In this document: piece by piece, positions 1 to 7,154 of the stretch
Numbering within the stretch: position 1 is the stretch's first letter
Layout: each line of letters begins with the position of its first letter
Source: Bacillota bacterium
GTDB taxonomy: Bacteria; Bacillota; UBA5301; JAMCQP01
Direction of reading: 5' to 3'
Assembly (NCBI GenBank): GCA_023381695.1
Contig: JAMCQP010000028.1
Span: forward strand, 1 to 42,138
Length of the DNA stretch: 42,138 bases
Made by a program: the position numbers and the translations under genes
Notes under the pieces: generated by a model
Seen by the model: the letters and a program-made list of their open reading frames with translations, nothing else
What the model was told of the DNA's origin: nothing
Database searches by the model: none

Positions 1-2
1 TC

Positions 3-581
3 GGCCCGGACGGAAAGGTCGCCTCCCGCGAGGTAGTCTTCGACACCGACGAGGGCGTGCGCCTGGATACCTCGCTTGAACAGCTGGCGAGCCTCAAACC
101 CACCTTTCACGTGAAAGGCACCGTCACCGCCGGCAACTCCTCGCAGACCAGCGACGGCGCGGCCGCCGTGGTGCTGATGTCCGCCGGGAAAGCACGGGAA
201 CTGGGCCTCAAACCCATGGCTGTTTTTCGCTCCTTCGCAGCCGGGGGTGTGGAACCAGGGCTGATGGGGATCGGGCCGGTGGTGGCCATCCCCAGGGCAT
301 TGAAGCTGGCGGGGCTTGCTCTTGCGGATATAGATTTAATCGAGCTCAACGAAGCTTTTGCCGCGCAATCCCTGGCGGTAATCCGGGAACTGGGCATCGA
401 CCCCGAAAAGGTCAACGTCCACGGTGGAGCCATCGCCCTTGGCCACCCGCTGGGGTGCACCGGCGCCAAGCTCACCGCCACTCTGATCCACGAGATGCGG
501 CGCCGCGAGGCCCGCTACGGGATGGTGACCATGTGCATCGGCGGCGGCATGGGCGCCGCCGGGATCTTTGAACGCGCCTGA
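3..581 (+). CDS. Thiolase (acetyl-CoA acyltransferase), C-terminal part
   Basis: The frame is open from base 3, so the gene is cut by the window start; only the C-terminal half (about 192 codons) is present. The family cleaves 3-ketoacyl-CoA with CoA, or condenses two acetyl-CoA, in the cytoplasm. Visible thiolase motifs, in order: [35 protein letters not shown] with the catalytic His, and [10 protein letters not shown] with the second catalytic Cys near the end. The next gene, on the same strand, is an acyl-CoA dehydrogenase, so the pair looks like a FadA-FadE style beta-oxidation operon. An apparent GTG start at 57 is internal to the family and is not the true start. Whether the enzyme is degradative or biosynthetic cannot be read from this half. 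Confidence 0.93.
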   Translation, partial: GPDGKVASREVVFDTDEGVRLDTSLEQLASLKPTFHVKGTVTAGNSSQTSDGAAAVVLMSAGKARELGLKPMAVFRSFAAGGVEPGLMGIGPVVAIPRALKLAGLALADIDLIELNEAFAAQSLAVIRELGIDPEKVNVHGGAIALGHPLGCTGAKLTATLIHEMRRREARYGMVTMCIGGGMGAAGIFERA

Positions 582-706
582 ACGAAGTGTACCAAAAGCA
601 ATTTAATTTTTGACGGTGCCTCATGAAAAAAGTTGCATTCGGCAAGAAGCTTCTGGAGCAAAGAAGCGACTTTTTAGGCGGCACTGCAGAAAGGGAGGAA
701 AATCCC

Positions 707-2455
707 ATGATCAAGGGAGGCAGTTTCCTGATTGAACCTGGGGACCCGCAGCAGGTCTTCACCCCCGAGGATTTCACGCCGGAGCACCGGATGATCGCCC
801 AGACCGCCGCCGACTTCGTGGAAGGCGAGGTGGCGCCCCATTCCGAGGAACTTGAGGAACAGAAGCCGGGCCTGATGGCCGAGTTGCTCAAGAAGGCGGG
901 AGAACTGGGGCTGCTATCTTCAGATATTCCGGAAGCCTACGGCGGGATGGAACTGGATAAGGTCAGCACCACCCTGGTCACCGAAAACCTGGTGGCCGGC
1001 GGCTCCTTTGCGGTGGCCCACGGGGCGCACACCGGCATCGGCACGCTGCCCATCGTCTTCTTCGGAACCGAGGAACAAAAACGCAAGTACCTGCCCGACC
1101 TGGCCACCGGCCAGAAGATCGCGGCCTACGCGCTGACCGAGCCCGGCGCCGGTTCGGACGCCCTGGCGGCCAGGACCAAAGCCGTGCTCTCCAGTGACGG
1201 CAAGCATTACCTCCTGAACGGGACCAAGCAGTTCATCACCAACGCCGGCCTGGCGGATCTCTTCATCACCTACGCCAAGATCGACGGGGAGAAGTTCACC
1301 GCCTTCATCGTGGAGCGGGATACCCCGGGCTTCAGCACCGGGCCGGAGGAGAAGAAGATGGGCATCAAGGGCTCCTCCACCCGCAGCCTGATCTTTGAGG
1401 ACGCCAGGGTGCCTGTGGAGAATGTCCTTGGGGAGATCGGCCGCGGGCATGTGGTGGCTTTCAACATCCTGAACGTGGGGCGGTTCAAGCTGGGCGCCGG
1501 CTGCGTGGGTTCCTCCAAGTACGCGCTCAAGCAGGCGGCGAAGTACGCCCTGGAGCGAAGCCAGTTCGGGCTCCCCATCGCGAAATTCGGCCTCATCCAG
1601 CAAAAGATCGCCCGGATGGCCACGGCGACCTACGCGGCCGAGAGCGTCGTCTACCGGACCGCCGGCCTGCTGGACGCCGGCCTGGAGGGGAAGCACGAGG
1701 GCCCGGAGGCCGTAAAGGCCATCGAGGAGTACGCGGTGGAATGCTCCATCAACAAGGTCCTGGCCTCGGAGGTCCTGGATCTGGCGGCGGACGAGACGCT
1801 GCAGACCTTCGGCGGATACGGGTTTACCCAGGAGTACCCGGCGGAACGCATCTACCGGGACGCCCGGATCAACCGCATCTTCGAGGGAACCAACGAGATC
1901 AACCGGCTGCTCATCCCGGGAACCCTGTTGCGGCGCGCGCAAAAGGGGCAACTCCCCCTGATCCAGGCCGCGCTGGGGCTGACCAGGGAAGTCATGGGCA
2001 TGACCCCGCCCCAACCCGACGGAACCGTGCTGGGCGAGCAAAAACTGGCGGTGGAGATGGCCAAGAAGGCCTTCTTGCAGGTGGCTGGCACTGCGGTCCA
2101 GAAGTATATGGACAAGATCGACCGCGAGCAGGAGATCCTGGGCTGGCTGGCGGACATGGCCATCCAGATCTTCGCCATGGAAAGCGCGGTATTGCGGGCC
2201 GAGAAGGCGCTGGGGCGCGTCGGCGCGGGTAACGCCGCCCTGATGATGGACCTGGCAAAGGCTTACGTGGACGAGACTGTGCCTCAGCTTGAGACGACCG
2301 CCAGGGCTACCCTGGGGTCGATCGCCGAGGGCGACGAGCTTCGCACCCACCTTTCGGTGCTGCGGAAGTTTACCCGCTACACCCCCACCGGAGTTGTGGC
2401 CACCCAGCGGCGCATCGCCGAGAGGATTCTGGACGCGGGCGGCTATGCCGTTTAG
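707..2455 (+). CDS. Acyl-CoA dehydrogenase (long FadE/YngJ-like type)
   Basis: This FAD enzyme oxidises acyl-CoA to trans-2-enoyl-CoA, the first step of beta-oxidation, and passes electrons to ETF. The ATG at 707 is chosen because GGGAGG lies 8 bases upstream (693-698). The frame stays open to an ATG at 623, but that one has no ribosome site and would add 28 unfamiliar residues. The product is 582 aa, longer than the usual 380-aa enzymes and close to the 590-aa Bacillus FadE class with an extra C-terminal helical domain. Motifs: YALTEPGAGSDA (flavin/substrate region), SQFGLPIAKFGLIQ, TFGGYGFTQEYPAERIYRDAR, and IFEGTNEINR carrying the likely catalytic Glu. It follows the thiolase by about 125 bases and is closed by a strong terminator. 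Confidence 0.93.
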   Translation: MIKGGSFLIEPGDPQQVFTPEDFTPEHRMIAQTAADFVEGEVAPHSEELEEQKPGLMAELLKKAGELGLLSSDIPEAYGGMELDKVSTTLVTENLVAGGSFAVAHGAHTGIGTLPIVFFGTEEQKRKYLPDLATGQKIAAYALTEPGAGSDALAARTKAVLSSDGKHYLLNGTKQFITNAGLADLFITYAKIDGEKFTAFIVERDTPGFSTGPEEKKMGIKGSSTRSLIFEDARVPVENVLGEIGRGHVVAFNILNVGRFKLGAGCVGSSKYALKQAAKYALERSQFGLPIAKFGLIQQKIARMATATYAAESVVYRTAGLLDAGLEGKHEGPEAVKAIEEYAVECSINKVLASEVLDLAADETLQTFGGYGFTQEYPAERIYRDARINRIFEGTNEINRLLIPGTLLRRAQKGQLPLIQAALGLTREVMGMTPPQPDGTVLGEQKLAVEMAKKAFLQVAGTAVQKYMDKIDREQEILGWLADMAIQIFAMESAVLRAEKALGRVGAGNAALMMDLAKAYVDETVPQLETTARATLGSIAEGDELRTHLSVLRKFTRYTPTGVVATQRRIAERILDAGGYAV

Positions 2456-2484
2456 ACCAATTTAGAAATAACGGCCAGGTTTAG

Positions 2485-2523
2485 CAGGAGGAGATGCTCG
2501 GGTGGAGATCTCCTCCTGTTTTT
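2485..2523 (+). terminator. Rho-independent terminator of the beta-oxidation operon
   Basis: A perfect 11-bp stem (2485-2495 with 2508-2518) encloses a 12-base loop and is followed directly by five T. It lies 30 bases after the acyl-CoA dehydrogenase stop. Confidence 0.85.
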
Positions 2524-2632
2524 CATTTATCAAGGAATGCCGATAGCAAAGGCGAACTATATCCATGAAAAGAACTCCATCAATAAAAAACTGATGGCGT
2601 CCATGAAAACCTTGAAAATGGGGGTGTGACTC

Positions 2633-3988
2633 TTGCAACGCTACCGGAAGCTCCTTTACAGCTTTGGTTCCATCGCCGCAGCTCTTCCCCAGCAGGCCTT
2701 TTCCACCTATGTAATCTTCTTTTATGTGGATATCCTGAAGGTCCCGGCCACGCTTATCAGCCTGGGCATGATGATCTACGGCATCTGGAACGCCGTCAAC
2801 GACCCATTGGCCGGGCAGATCTCTGATCGCACCAACACCCGCTGGGGGCGGCGCATCCCTTACATCCTGTTTGCCGCCATTCCTCTTGGGCTGGCCTTCG
2901 TCATGGTCTGGACCCCGCCCTTCAGCGTGGCGGCCGGCCAGACCAACCTGCTCTTCGCGTACTTCATGCTCGCCATCTTTCTCTACGACACACTCTACAC
3001 CATCGTGATTCTGAACTGGACCTCCCTCTTCCCCGAGATGTTTCCGTCCCTGGGAGAACGCGCCGAGGTATCGGCCTGGCGGCAATTTTTCAGCATCGTC
3101 GGCCTGATGATTGGCGTCGGCCTGCCGCCCGTCCTTTACGGGGCGCTGGGCTGGCCGGCGATGGCCGCCATCTTCGGGGCGATTACCATCGTGTCGCTGG
3201 GGCTGGCGCTGCTGGGTTCCCGTGAAGACCCCAGGTACCGTCAGGAGGCTGGGCCGGCATTCTTCGAGGCCCTCCGGCATACCTTCGCCAACCGTTCGTT
3301 TGTCTTTTACGTCCTGACCAACCTCTTTGTCCAGTTCGCCTTTGTGATGCTCACCGGGGCCATGCCCTTCTATACCAAATATGTGCTGCGGATCAGCCAG
3401 GCGCAGACCACCTTGATGTTCACCTCGGTCTTTATCGGGGCTCTTTTGATGCTCTATGCCTGGAGCCGCCTCACCGTGCGCCTGGGAGCTCGGACGGCGA
3501 TGATGGCGGCCGTGGCGGCCTTCGGCCTGGCCTTTATCCCCTTCTGGTTCATCGGGGATTTCACCGGGGGCCTGATCTCGGCGTTCTTGCTGGGCATCGG
3601 CCTGGGCGGGTTGTTAATCCTGCTTGAGGTGCTGATCGCCGATGTGATCGACGAGGATGAGACGCGCACCGGCCACCGCCGCGAAGGGATGTACTTCGGG
3701 GTCAACGGGTTCATCATCCGGCTGGGCGTCTCGTTGCAGGCCGTGATCACCGGCCTGGTCCTGAACACCTCCGGCTACAACGCCTATAAGGCGGTCCAAT
3801 CGGCCACGGCTGTCACGGGCATCCGGCTCCTCATCGCCGGTGTCCCGCTGGTGGCGCTGGCCCTGGCCCTGGTCTGCATCTGGCTCTACCCCCTGCATGG
3901 GCCAAAGCTGGCCGCGGTGAAAGCGGCCATCGCCAGCCGGCGCCTGACCACCACCGCGCACCATGCGCCTGAAGAGATTGGCGCTTAA
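2633..3988 (+). CDS. GPH-family (MelB-like) MFS cation:sugar symporter
   Basis: A 451-aa integral membrane protein with about 12 hydrophobic segments. The family couples Na+ or H+ to uptake of glycosides, pentosides or hexuronides. The hallmark between TM2 and TM3 is visible as DPLAGQISDRTNTRWGRRIPY, close to the GPH/MelB signature. A second acidic loop, DVIDEDETRTGHRREGMYFG, sits at the equivalent place in the second half, which is also typical. The start is TTG at 2633 with a G-rich ribosome site (GGGGGTG) just upstream. The gene stands alone between the beta-oxidation terminator and the SLOG gene. The substrate is unknown, because no sugar catabolic genes lie nearby. Confidence 0.85.
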   Translation: MQRYRKLLYSFGSIAAALPQQAFSTYVIFFYVDILKVPATLISLGMMIYGIWNAVNDPLAGQISDRTNTRWGRRIPYILFAAIPLGLAFVMVWTPPFSVAAGQTNLLFAYFMLAIFLYDTLYTIVILNWTSLFPEMFPSLGERAEVSAWRQFFSIVGLMIGVGLPPVLYGALGWPAMAAIFGAITIVSLGLALLGSREDPRYRQEAGPAFFEALRHTFANRSFVFYVLTNLFVQFAFVMLTGAMPFYTKYVLRISQAQTTLMFTSVFIGALLMLYAWSRLTVRLGARTAMMAAVAAFGLAFIPFWFIGDFTGGLISAFLLGIGLGGLLILLEVLIADVIDEDETRTGHRREGMYFGVNGFIIRLGVSLQAVITGLVLNTSGYNAYKAVQSATAVTGIRLLIAGVPLVALALALVCIWLYPLHGPKLAAVKAAIASRRLTTTAHHAPEEIGA

Positions 3989-4076
3989 GATGCCTTCCCT
4001 ATTTCCTTCTGATGTGGTAAGATGTTGGGGTACAGGATGAAAGGGAAATGGGGAATGAAGGAGTGGGGGCAGGAAG

Positions 4077-4664
4077 ATGCACGAAGGAAAGGTGAGCGCC
4101 GGAGCATCCAGGACCGGCGGATCTGGGATCCGGGTTGGCATAATCGGACCGTCTGGAAGCATTTCGCGAGAAGTGGCTGAAGCGGCGGAAGCCGCCGGGC
4201 GGGAAGTGGCCGGAGGCGGCGCGATCCTACTCACGGGAGGCAGAGACGGTGTAATGGAGGCGGCTTCCCGGGGCGCGAAGACGGCCGGCGGCCTGACTGT
4301 CGGCATCTTGCCGGGAGATTCCGCCGAGGAAGGGAACGCCTACCTGGACGTGCCGATCACCACCGGCCTCGGGTTTGACTTTCGCAGCACCATCCTCGTC
4401 CACTCGTCAGACGTGATCATCATGATCGGCGGGGCGAACGGCACCTTCGGCGAACTGTCCACCGCCTATCTCAACAGCAAACCGGTGGTCGTCCTGGAAA
4501 ACACCGGCGGCTGGGCCGACCGGCTCAAGGACGCGGCCTACGAAGGTTGTTACCTTGACGAGCGGCGCAACGTGAAGATCCATTATGCCAAAACGCCCGA
4601 GGAGGCCGTCAAATTGGCCCTTCTCCTGGCTTTCAGCCAAAGGAGCAAACAAGCCGTTGTTTAA
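4077..4664 (+). CDS. SLOG/LOG-like (TIGR00725-type) nucleotide-binding fold protein
   Basis: A 195-aa cytoplasmic protein with a Rossmann-like SLOG fold. The N-terminal strand VGIIGPSG, the segment LLTGGRDGVMEAASRGAK and the late motif MIGGANGTFGE match the TIGR00725/lysine-decarboxylase-like family. The related LOG proteins have a GG-x-GT-x-x-E phosphoribohydrolase motif; here GGANGTFGE keeps that pattern. The first 20 or so residues are low-complexity, so a later start is possible. The nearest glycosyltransferase-like gene begins 30 bases downstream and may be cotranscribed. The ligand is unknown: either a nucleotide-sugar-like ligand or a cytokinin-type hydrolase activity would be a guess. 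Confidence 0.75.
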   Translation: MHEGKVSAGASRTGGSGIRVGIIGPSGSISREVAEAAEAAGREVAGGGAILLTGGRDGVMEAASRGAKTAGGLTVGILPGDSAEEGNAYLDVPITTGLGFDFRSTILVHSSDVIIMIGGANGTFGELSTAYLNSKPVVVLENTGGWADRLKDAAYEGCYLDERRNVKIHYAKTPEEAVKLALLLAFSQRSKQAVV

Positions 4665-4694
4665 TGGCAAGAAACTTATAAAGGGGAATTTCCC

Positions 4695-5468
4695 ATGCGA
4701 GAGGCCTTCTATTTTGTGGTTTGTGTAAATGACGAATCCCATTATTCCCGTTGCCTAAAACACCTCCAAGCACTGGAGATCCCGAACGGATACGAGATTG
4801 AGATCAAAAAAATCGTGGGAGCAACAAGTATCGCTGCCGCTTATGATGATGCCATGCGCGCTTCAGATGCCCGTTACAAGATTTACCTCCACCAGGATAC
4901 ATTTGTGCTTGATCCTCATTTTCTTCACCATCTCCTTGATATCTTCAAATCCCACCCGAAGGTCGGGATGATCGGTGCTATGGGGGGGACACACCTGCCT
5001 CGCAGTGGGATTTGGTTTGAAGACGGGGTGCACAGCTACGGCCAGATCATGCGTCACGGCCACCGTGAAGGGATTCTGAACCGCTGGTTGCCGCGCCGCC
5101 TCAACCCCGACCACGTTAGAGTCTTTCGCTACCGTCCCGTACAAAAAGAGTTCCTCCCGGTAGTCTGCATAGATGGGCTTATAATGGCCACCCAATATGA
5201 CATCCCCTGGCGTAAAGACTTGTTTAGAGGGTTTATTTATTACGAAGGGCCTCATTGCCTGGAGTTTATAAAGCGTGGCTATGAAGTCGTTGTACCGCAC
5301 CAGGAAAAGCCATGGTGCTTGCACTGGGGAGCCAATCGCGCCCCGGAAGAAGATCAGAAGTATCATGCGCAATTTCGACAGTTAATGGAGATCTTCCGCC
5401 GGGAGTATGCACAATTCCTGGGCAAGAATATCGACGAAATTCGCCGTTTTGTAAAGAAAGAAGGTTAA
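4695..5468 (+). CDS. Glycosyltransferase-like protein (Glyco_tranf_2_5-type), paralog 1
   Basis: A 257-aa soluble protein and the first of three paralogs in the window (others at 5539 and 40005). The N-terminus FYFVVCVNDE leads into a GT-A-like domain. SDARYKIYLHQDTF (residues 57-70) carries an H-Q-D in the position expected for a DxD metal/nucleotide-sugar motif. All three copies share VDGLxMATQYDIPWR, YEGPxCLEFIK and a C-terminal PWCxHxG. This resembles the small PF13712 (Glyco_tranf_2_5) family of putative glycosyltransferases. The acceptor and sugar are unknown. The start has AAGGGG upstream. It probably forms one unit with the SLOG gene before it and paralog 2 after it. Confidence 0.75.
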   Translation: MREAFYFVVCVNDESHYSRCLKHLQALEIPNGYEIEIKKIVGATSIAAAYDDAMRASDARYKIYLHQDTFVLDPHFLHHLLDIFKSHPKVGMIGAMGGTHLPRSGIWFEDGVHSYGQIMRHGHREGILNRWLPRRLNPDHVRVFRYRPVQKEFLPVVCIDGLIMATQYDIPWRKDLFRGFIYYEGPHCLEFIKRGYEVVVPHQEKPWCLHWGANRAPEEDQKYHAQFRQLMEIFRREYAQFLGKNIDEIRRFVKKEG

Positions 5469-5538
5469 TAAAGGACAGGGCATCATGCAAGAAATAGCAC
5501 TTTTTGATTGAGCAATTCATATAAGGGAGGAAGTTAAG

Positions 5539-6264
5539 TTGCACGATGCTTTTTGTTTTATCACTTGTGTAAATGATGAAAGATTGTATCCTATTTGCGA
5601 AAAACATTTGGATGCCCTTCGCATTCCTACGGGTTACACCATAGAAAAAATAAAAATCGTTGGAGCCACAGGAATGTCAGAAGGATATAATGAAGCCATG
5701 CGTTCTTCTGATGCTCGTTACAAGATATACCTTCACCAAGACACGTTTATTCTAGAACCAGATTTCCTTTTCAAGATCCTCGATATTTTCCAAAACCCCC
5801 ACGTTGGGTTAATTGGAATGATTGGATCGAATAAACTTCCCGTAACTGGCTTATGGTTCCATGATTGGCGACATCAATACGGTCAAGTTTGGGAGTACCG
5901 TAGACCTGGAGGTTTCTTGGGTCTGTTTAGCAAAAAACGCACTAAACTCCTTACACGCGGATGGAATCGGGTTACCAAACCTTATGTACCGGTTCTAGTA
6001 GTAGATGGTTTATTAATGGCTACGCAATATGATATTCCTTGGCGCGAAGATTTAAACTTTGGTTTTTTATATTATGAAGGTCCACAATGTCTAGAGTTCA
6101 TTAAAGCTGGACACTTAGTAGTCGCTCCACATCAAGCGAAGCCCTGGTGCATGCATTATGGTAATTTAGAAGAACGTAGTTATGCCGAAACAATTAGACG
6201 GAATGTGCTGCTTGACAAGAACCTAGTTATCTTCCGCAAAGAATATCCAGAGTTCATCGGCTAG
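5539..6264 (+). CDS. Glycosyltransferase-like protein, AT-rich paralog 2
   Basis: A 241-aa paralog of the preceding gene, collinear with it: FCFITCVNDE at the N-terminus and SDARYKIYLHQDTF at the same residues 57-70, then LLMATQYDIPWR and YEGPQCLEFIK. The start is TTG at 5539 with AAGGGAGG eight bases upstream. Its base and codon use is much richer in A+T than paralog 1 and almost every other gene in the window, with many AAA, TTA, GAT and TAT codons. This suggests separate, recent acquisition rather than a local tandem duplication. The protein ends at EYPEFIG and lacks the C-terminal basic tail of the others. Its stop codon is followed in the same frame by the tail of another glycosyltransferase (next entry). 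Confidence 0.75.
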   Translation: MHDAFCFITCVNDERLYPICEKHLDALRIPTGYTIEKIKIVGATGMSEGYNEAMRSSDARYKIYLHQDTFILEPDFLFKILDIFQNPHVGLIGMIGSNKLPVTGLWFHDWRHQYGQVWEYRRPGGFLGLFSKKRTKLLTRGWNRVTKPYVPVLVVDGLLMATQYDIPWREDLNFGFLYYEGPQCLEFIKAGHLVVAPHQAKPWCMHYGNLEERSYAETIRRNVLLDKNLVIFRKEYPEFIG

Positions 6265-6393
6265 AACTTAAAAAAATTAAAGCATCCCGAAGAACGAAAA
6301 GCCCTGGCAATAAAGGCCAACACCACGGTAACCGGACTGTCCTGGGAAGAAACCTCCCGCCGCTTTTTAGAACTGCTGAAAAACCCCTTCTGA
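6265..6393 (+). pseudogene. C-terminal remnant of a GT4/CgeB-like glycosyltransferase
   Basis: Directly after the TAG of paralog 2, the same frame stays open for 42 codons and encodes LKHPEERKALAIKAN followed by GLSWEETSRRFLELL before a TGA at 6391. That pattern (charged helix, 'LSWE' and a final helix) is the usual C-terminal end of GT4-type glycosyltransferases. There is no start codon or ribosome site of its own, so it reads as the leftover end of a deleted gene. Base composition returns to the GC-rich norm inside this fragment, so the junction between acquired and native DNA lies near 6265-6290. The family match is from pattern recognition only. Confidence 0.55.
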
Positions 6394-6406
6394 CAATGGT
6401 ACCTGC

Positions 6407-6706
6407 TCACAGGTAGTCCTCCCGGAGAGGGGTAAAAGAATTTATATCCACGGTTTCCTCCAGCGCCACCGCTGAATGCTCGGCATTCGGAGGTATTACC
6501 AGGCTTTGCCCGGCTTCCAGCATTACCTCCTTGCCTTCAACCAAATACTGGAGCCGGCCTTTTATTATGTAACTGGACTGTTCATGGATATGCCGGTGCG
6601 CCGGAACTTGAACACCCTTTTTAAAGATGAATTTGACGACCATCAGATTCTGGCCAAAAGCCAGGACTTCTCTGGTCAATCCCGAGAACACCTGAACAAC
6701 AGGCAT
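6407..6706 (-). CDS. Small cupin-domain protein (KdgF-like)
   Basis: A 99-aa single-domain beta-barrel protein. The first cupin motif is HRHIHEQSSYIIKG (metal-binding His, His, Glu/Gln) and the second is NAEHSAVALEE. The ending INSFTPLREDYL resembles KdgF, which linearises unsaturated uronates, but many cupins of this size have other or unknown roles. The ATG at 6706 is chosen because GAGGGGGA lies just before it; the frame runs on to 6757 without a better site. It is convergent with the glycosyltransferase region and divergent from the structured RNA promoter. A candidate promoter lies at 6770-6798. No uronate genes are nearby, so the substrate is open. Confidence 0.8.
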   Translation of the reverse strand: MPVVQVFSGLTREVLAFGQNLMVVKFIFKKGVQVPAHRHIHEQSSYIIKGRLQYLVEGKEVMLEAGQSLVIPPNAEHSAVALEETVDINSFTPLREDYL

Positions 6707-6769
6707 AGCAATCCCCCTCAACTTGATGCCAAGATGGCAAACTTTTCCTTTCCGCAAACCACCAGATCC

Positions 6770-6798
6770 AGCTTAACTTATCCGCCGGCAACCGTCAA
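6770..6798 (-). promoter_or_regulatory. Candidate sigma-A promoter of the cupin gene
   Basis: On the minus strand TTGACG (6793-6798) is separated by 17 bases from TAAGCT (6770-6775). The -35 is good and the -10 weak. It lies about 65 bases before the cupin start. Confidence 0.4.
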
Positions 6799-6841
6799 GC
6801 CAAAATCCCCGTTATTTGATAGCAGAATACCTGATACATAC

Positions 6842-6870
6842 TTGACACCCGTGGTGTCCACAGTTATACT
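6842..6870 (+). promoter_or_regulatory. Strong sigma-A promoter with a palindromic operator in its spacer
   Basis: TTGACA (6842-6847), 17-base spacer, TATACT (6865-6870): a near-consensus vegetative promoter. The spacer overlaps a perfect inverted repeat GACACC-CGT-GGTGTC at 6844-6858, placed where a repressor would block polymerase. Transcription should begin near 6877 and enters the structured RNA region. Confidence 0.8.
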
Positions 6871-6876
6871 TAATTT

Positions 6877-7119
6877 AAGACAACGTAATCTTATTAAAGC
6901 AGAGTAGTAGCGTAGTAAATCAGGGTAGGCCGCTCGAACTTCTCAAGAGCAGCAACGTAGGGTGAAACATAAGAGAGGTGTTCATGACCCCTGGCAAGGG
7001 TGGCATCCACACGCCTGAAAGTTGGCCCAGCGTGGGTGCGGTGTGGTTTGCGCGCCCTTGGCCTCAGCGGGAACACTTCCTGTCGCATCCTGTGCCCTGA
7101 ACTACCGTTCAGGGCTTTT
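6877..7119 (+). ncRNA. Candidate structured RNA (6S-like rod, or leader/attenuator)
   Basis: About 240 bases run from a strong promoter to a strong terminator, with no convincing ORF. Pairings seen: 6975-6983 with 7071-7079 (9 bp, one G-U); GGCAAGGG at 6993-7000 with CCCTTGGCC at 7055-7063 (one bulge); CCACAC near 7007-7012 with GTGTGG near 7041-7046; a small hairpin GCTC/GAGC at 6932-6950; and a possible closing pair TCAGGG (6920-6925) with CCCTGA (7095-7100). A long imperfect rod of about 180 bases with a central open region resembles 6S RNA. Alternatively it is the leader of the glutamate-synthase-like gene 36 bases downstream, because the closing pair would compete with the terminator stem. 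I could not match it to a known riboswitch class. Confidence 0.5.
7094..7119 (+). terminator. Rho-independent terminator (of the structured RNA, or an attenuator)
   Basis: A perfect 9-bp stem, 7094-7102 with 7107-7115 (GCCCTGAAC/GTTCAGGGC), has a 4-base loop and is followed by TTTTC. It sits 36 bases before the next start codon, so it either ends a free-standing RNA or acts as an attenuator. Confidence 0.82.
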
Positions 7120-7154
7120 CATTTTCCAAATAAAAGCGAGAGGATGATGGGCAA

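Noticed and set aside
6995-7063. T-box-like AGGGTGG and CCCTTG near the structured RNA
   Set aside because: The T-box core is broken (TGGCATCC instead of TGGNACC), CCCTTG is not followed by a T-run, and no specifier loop is evident. A rod-like RNA explains the pairing better.
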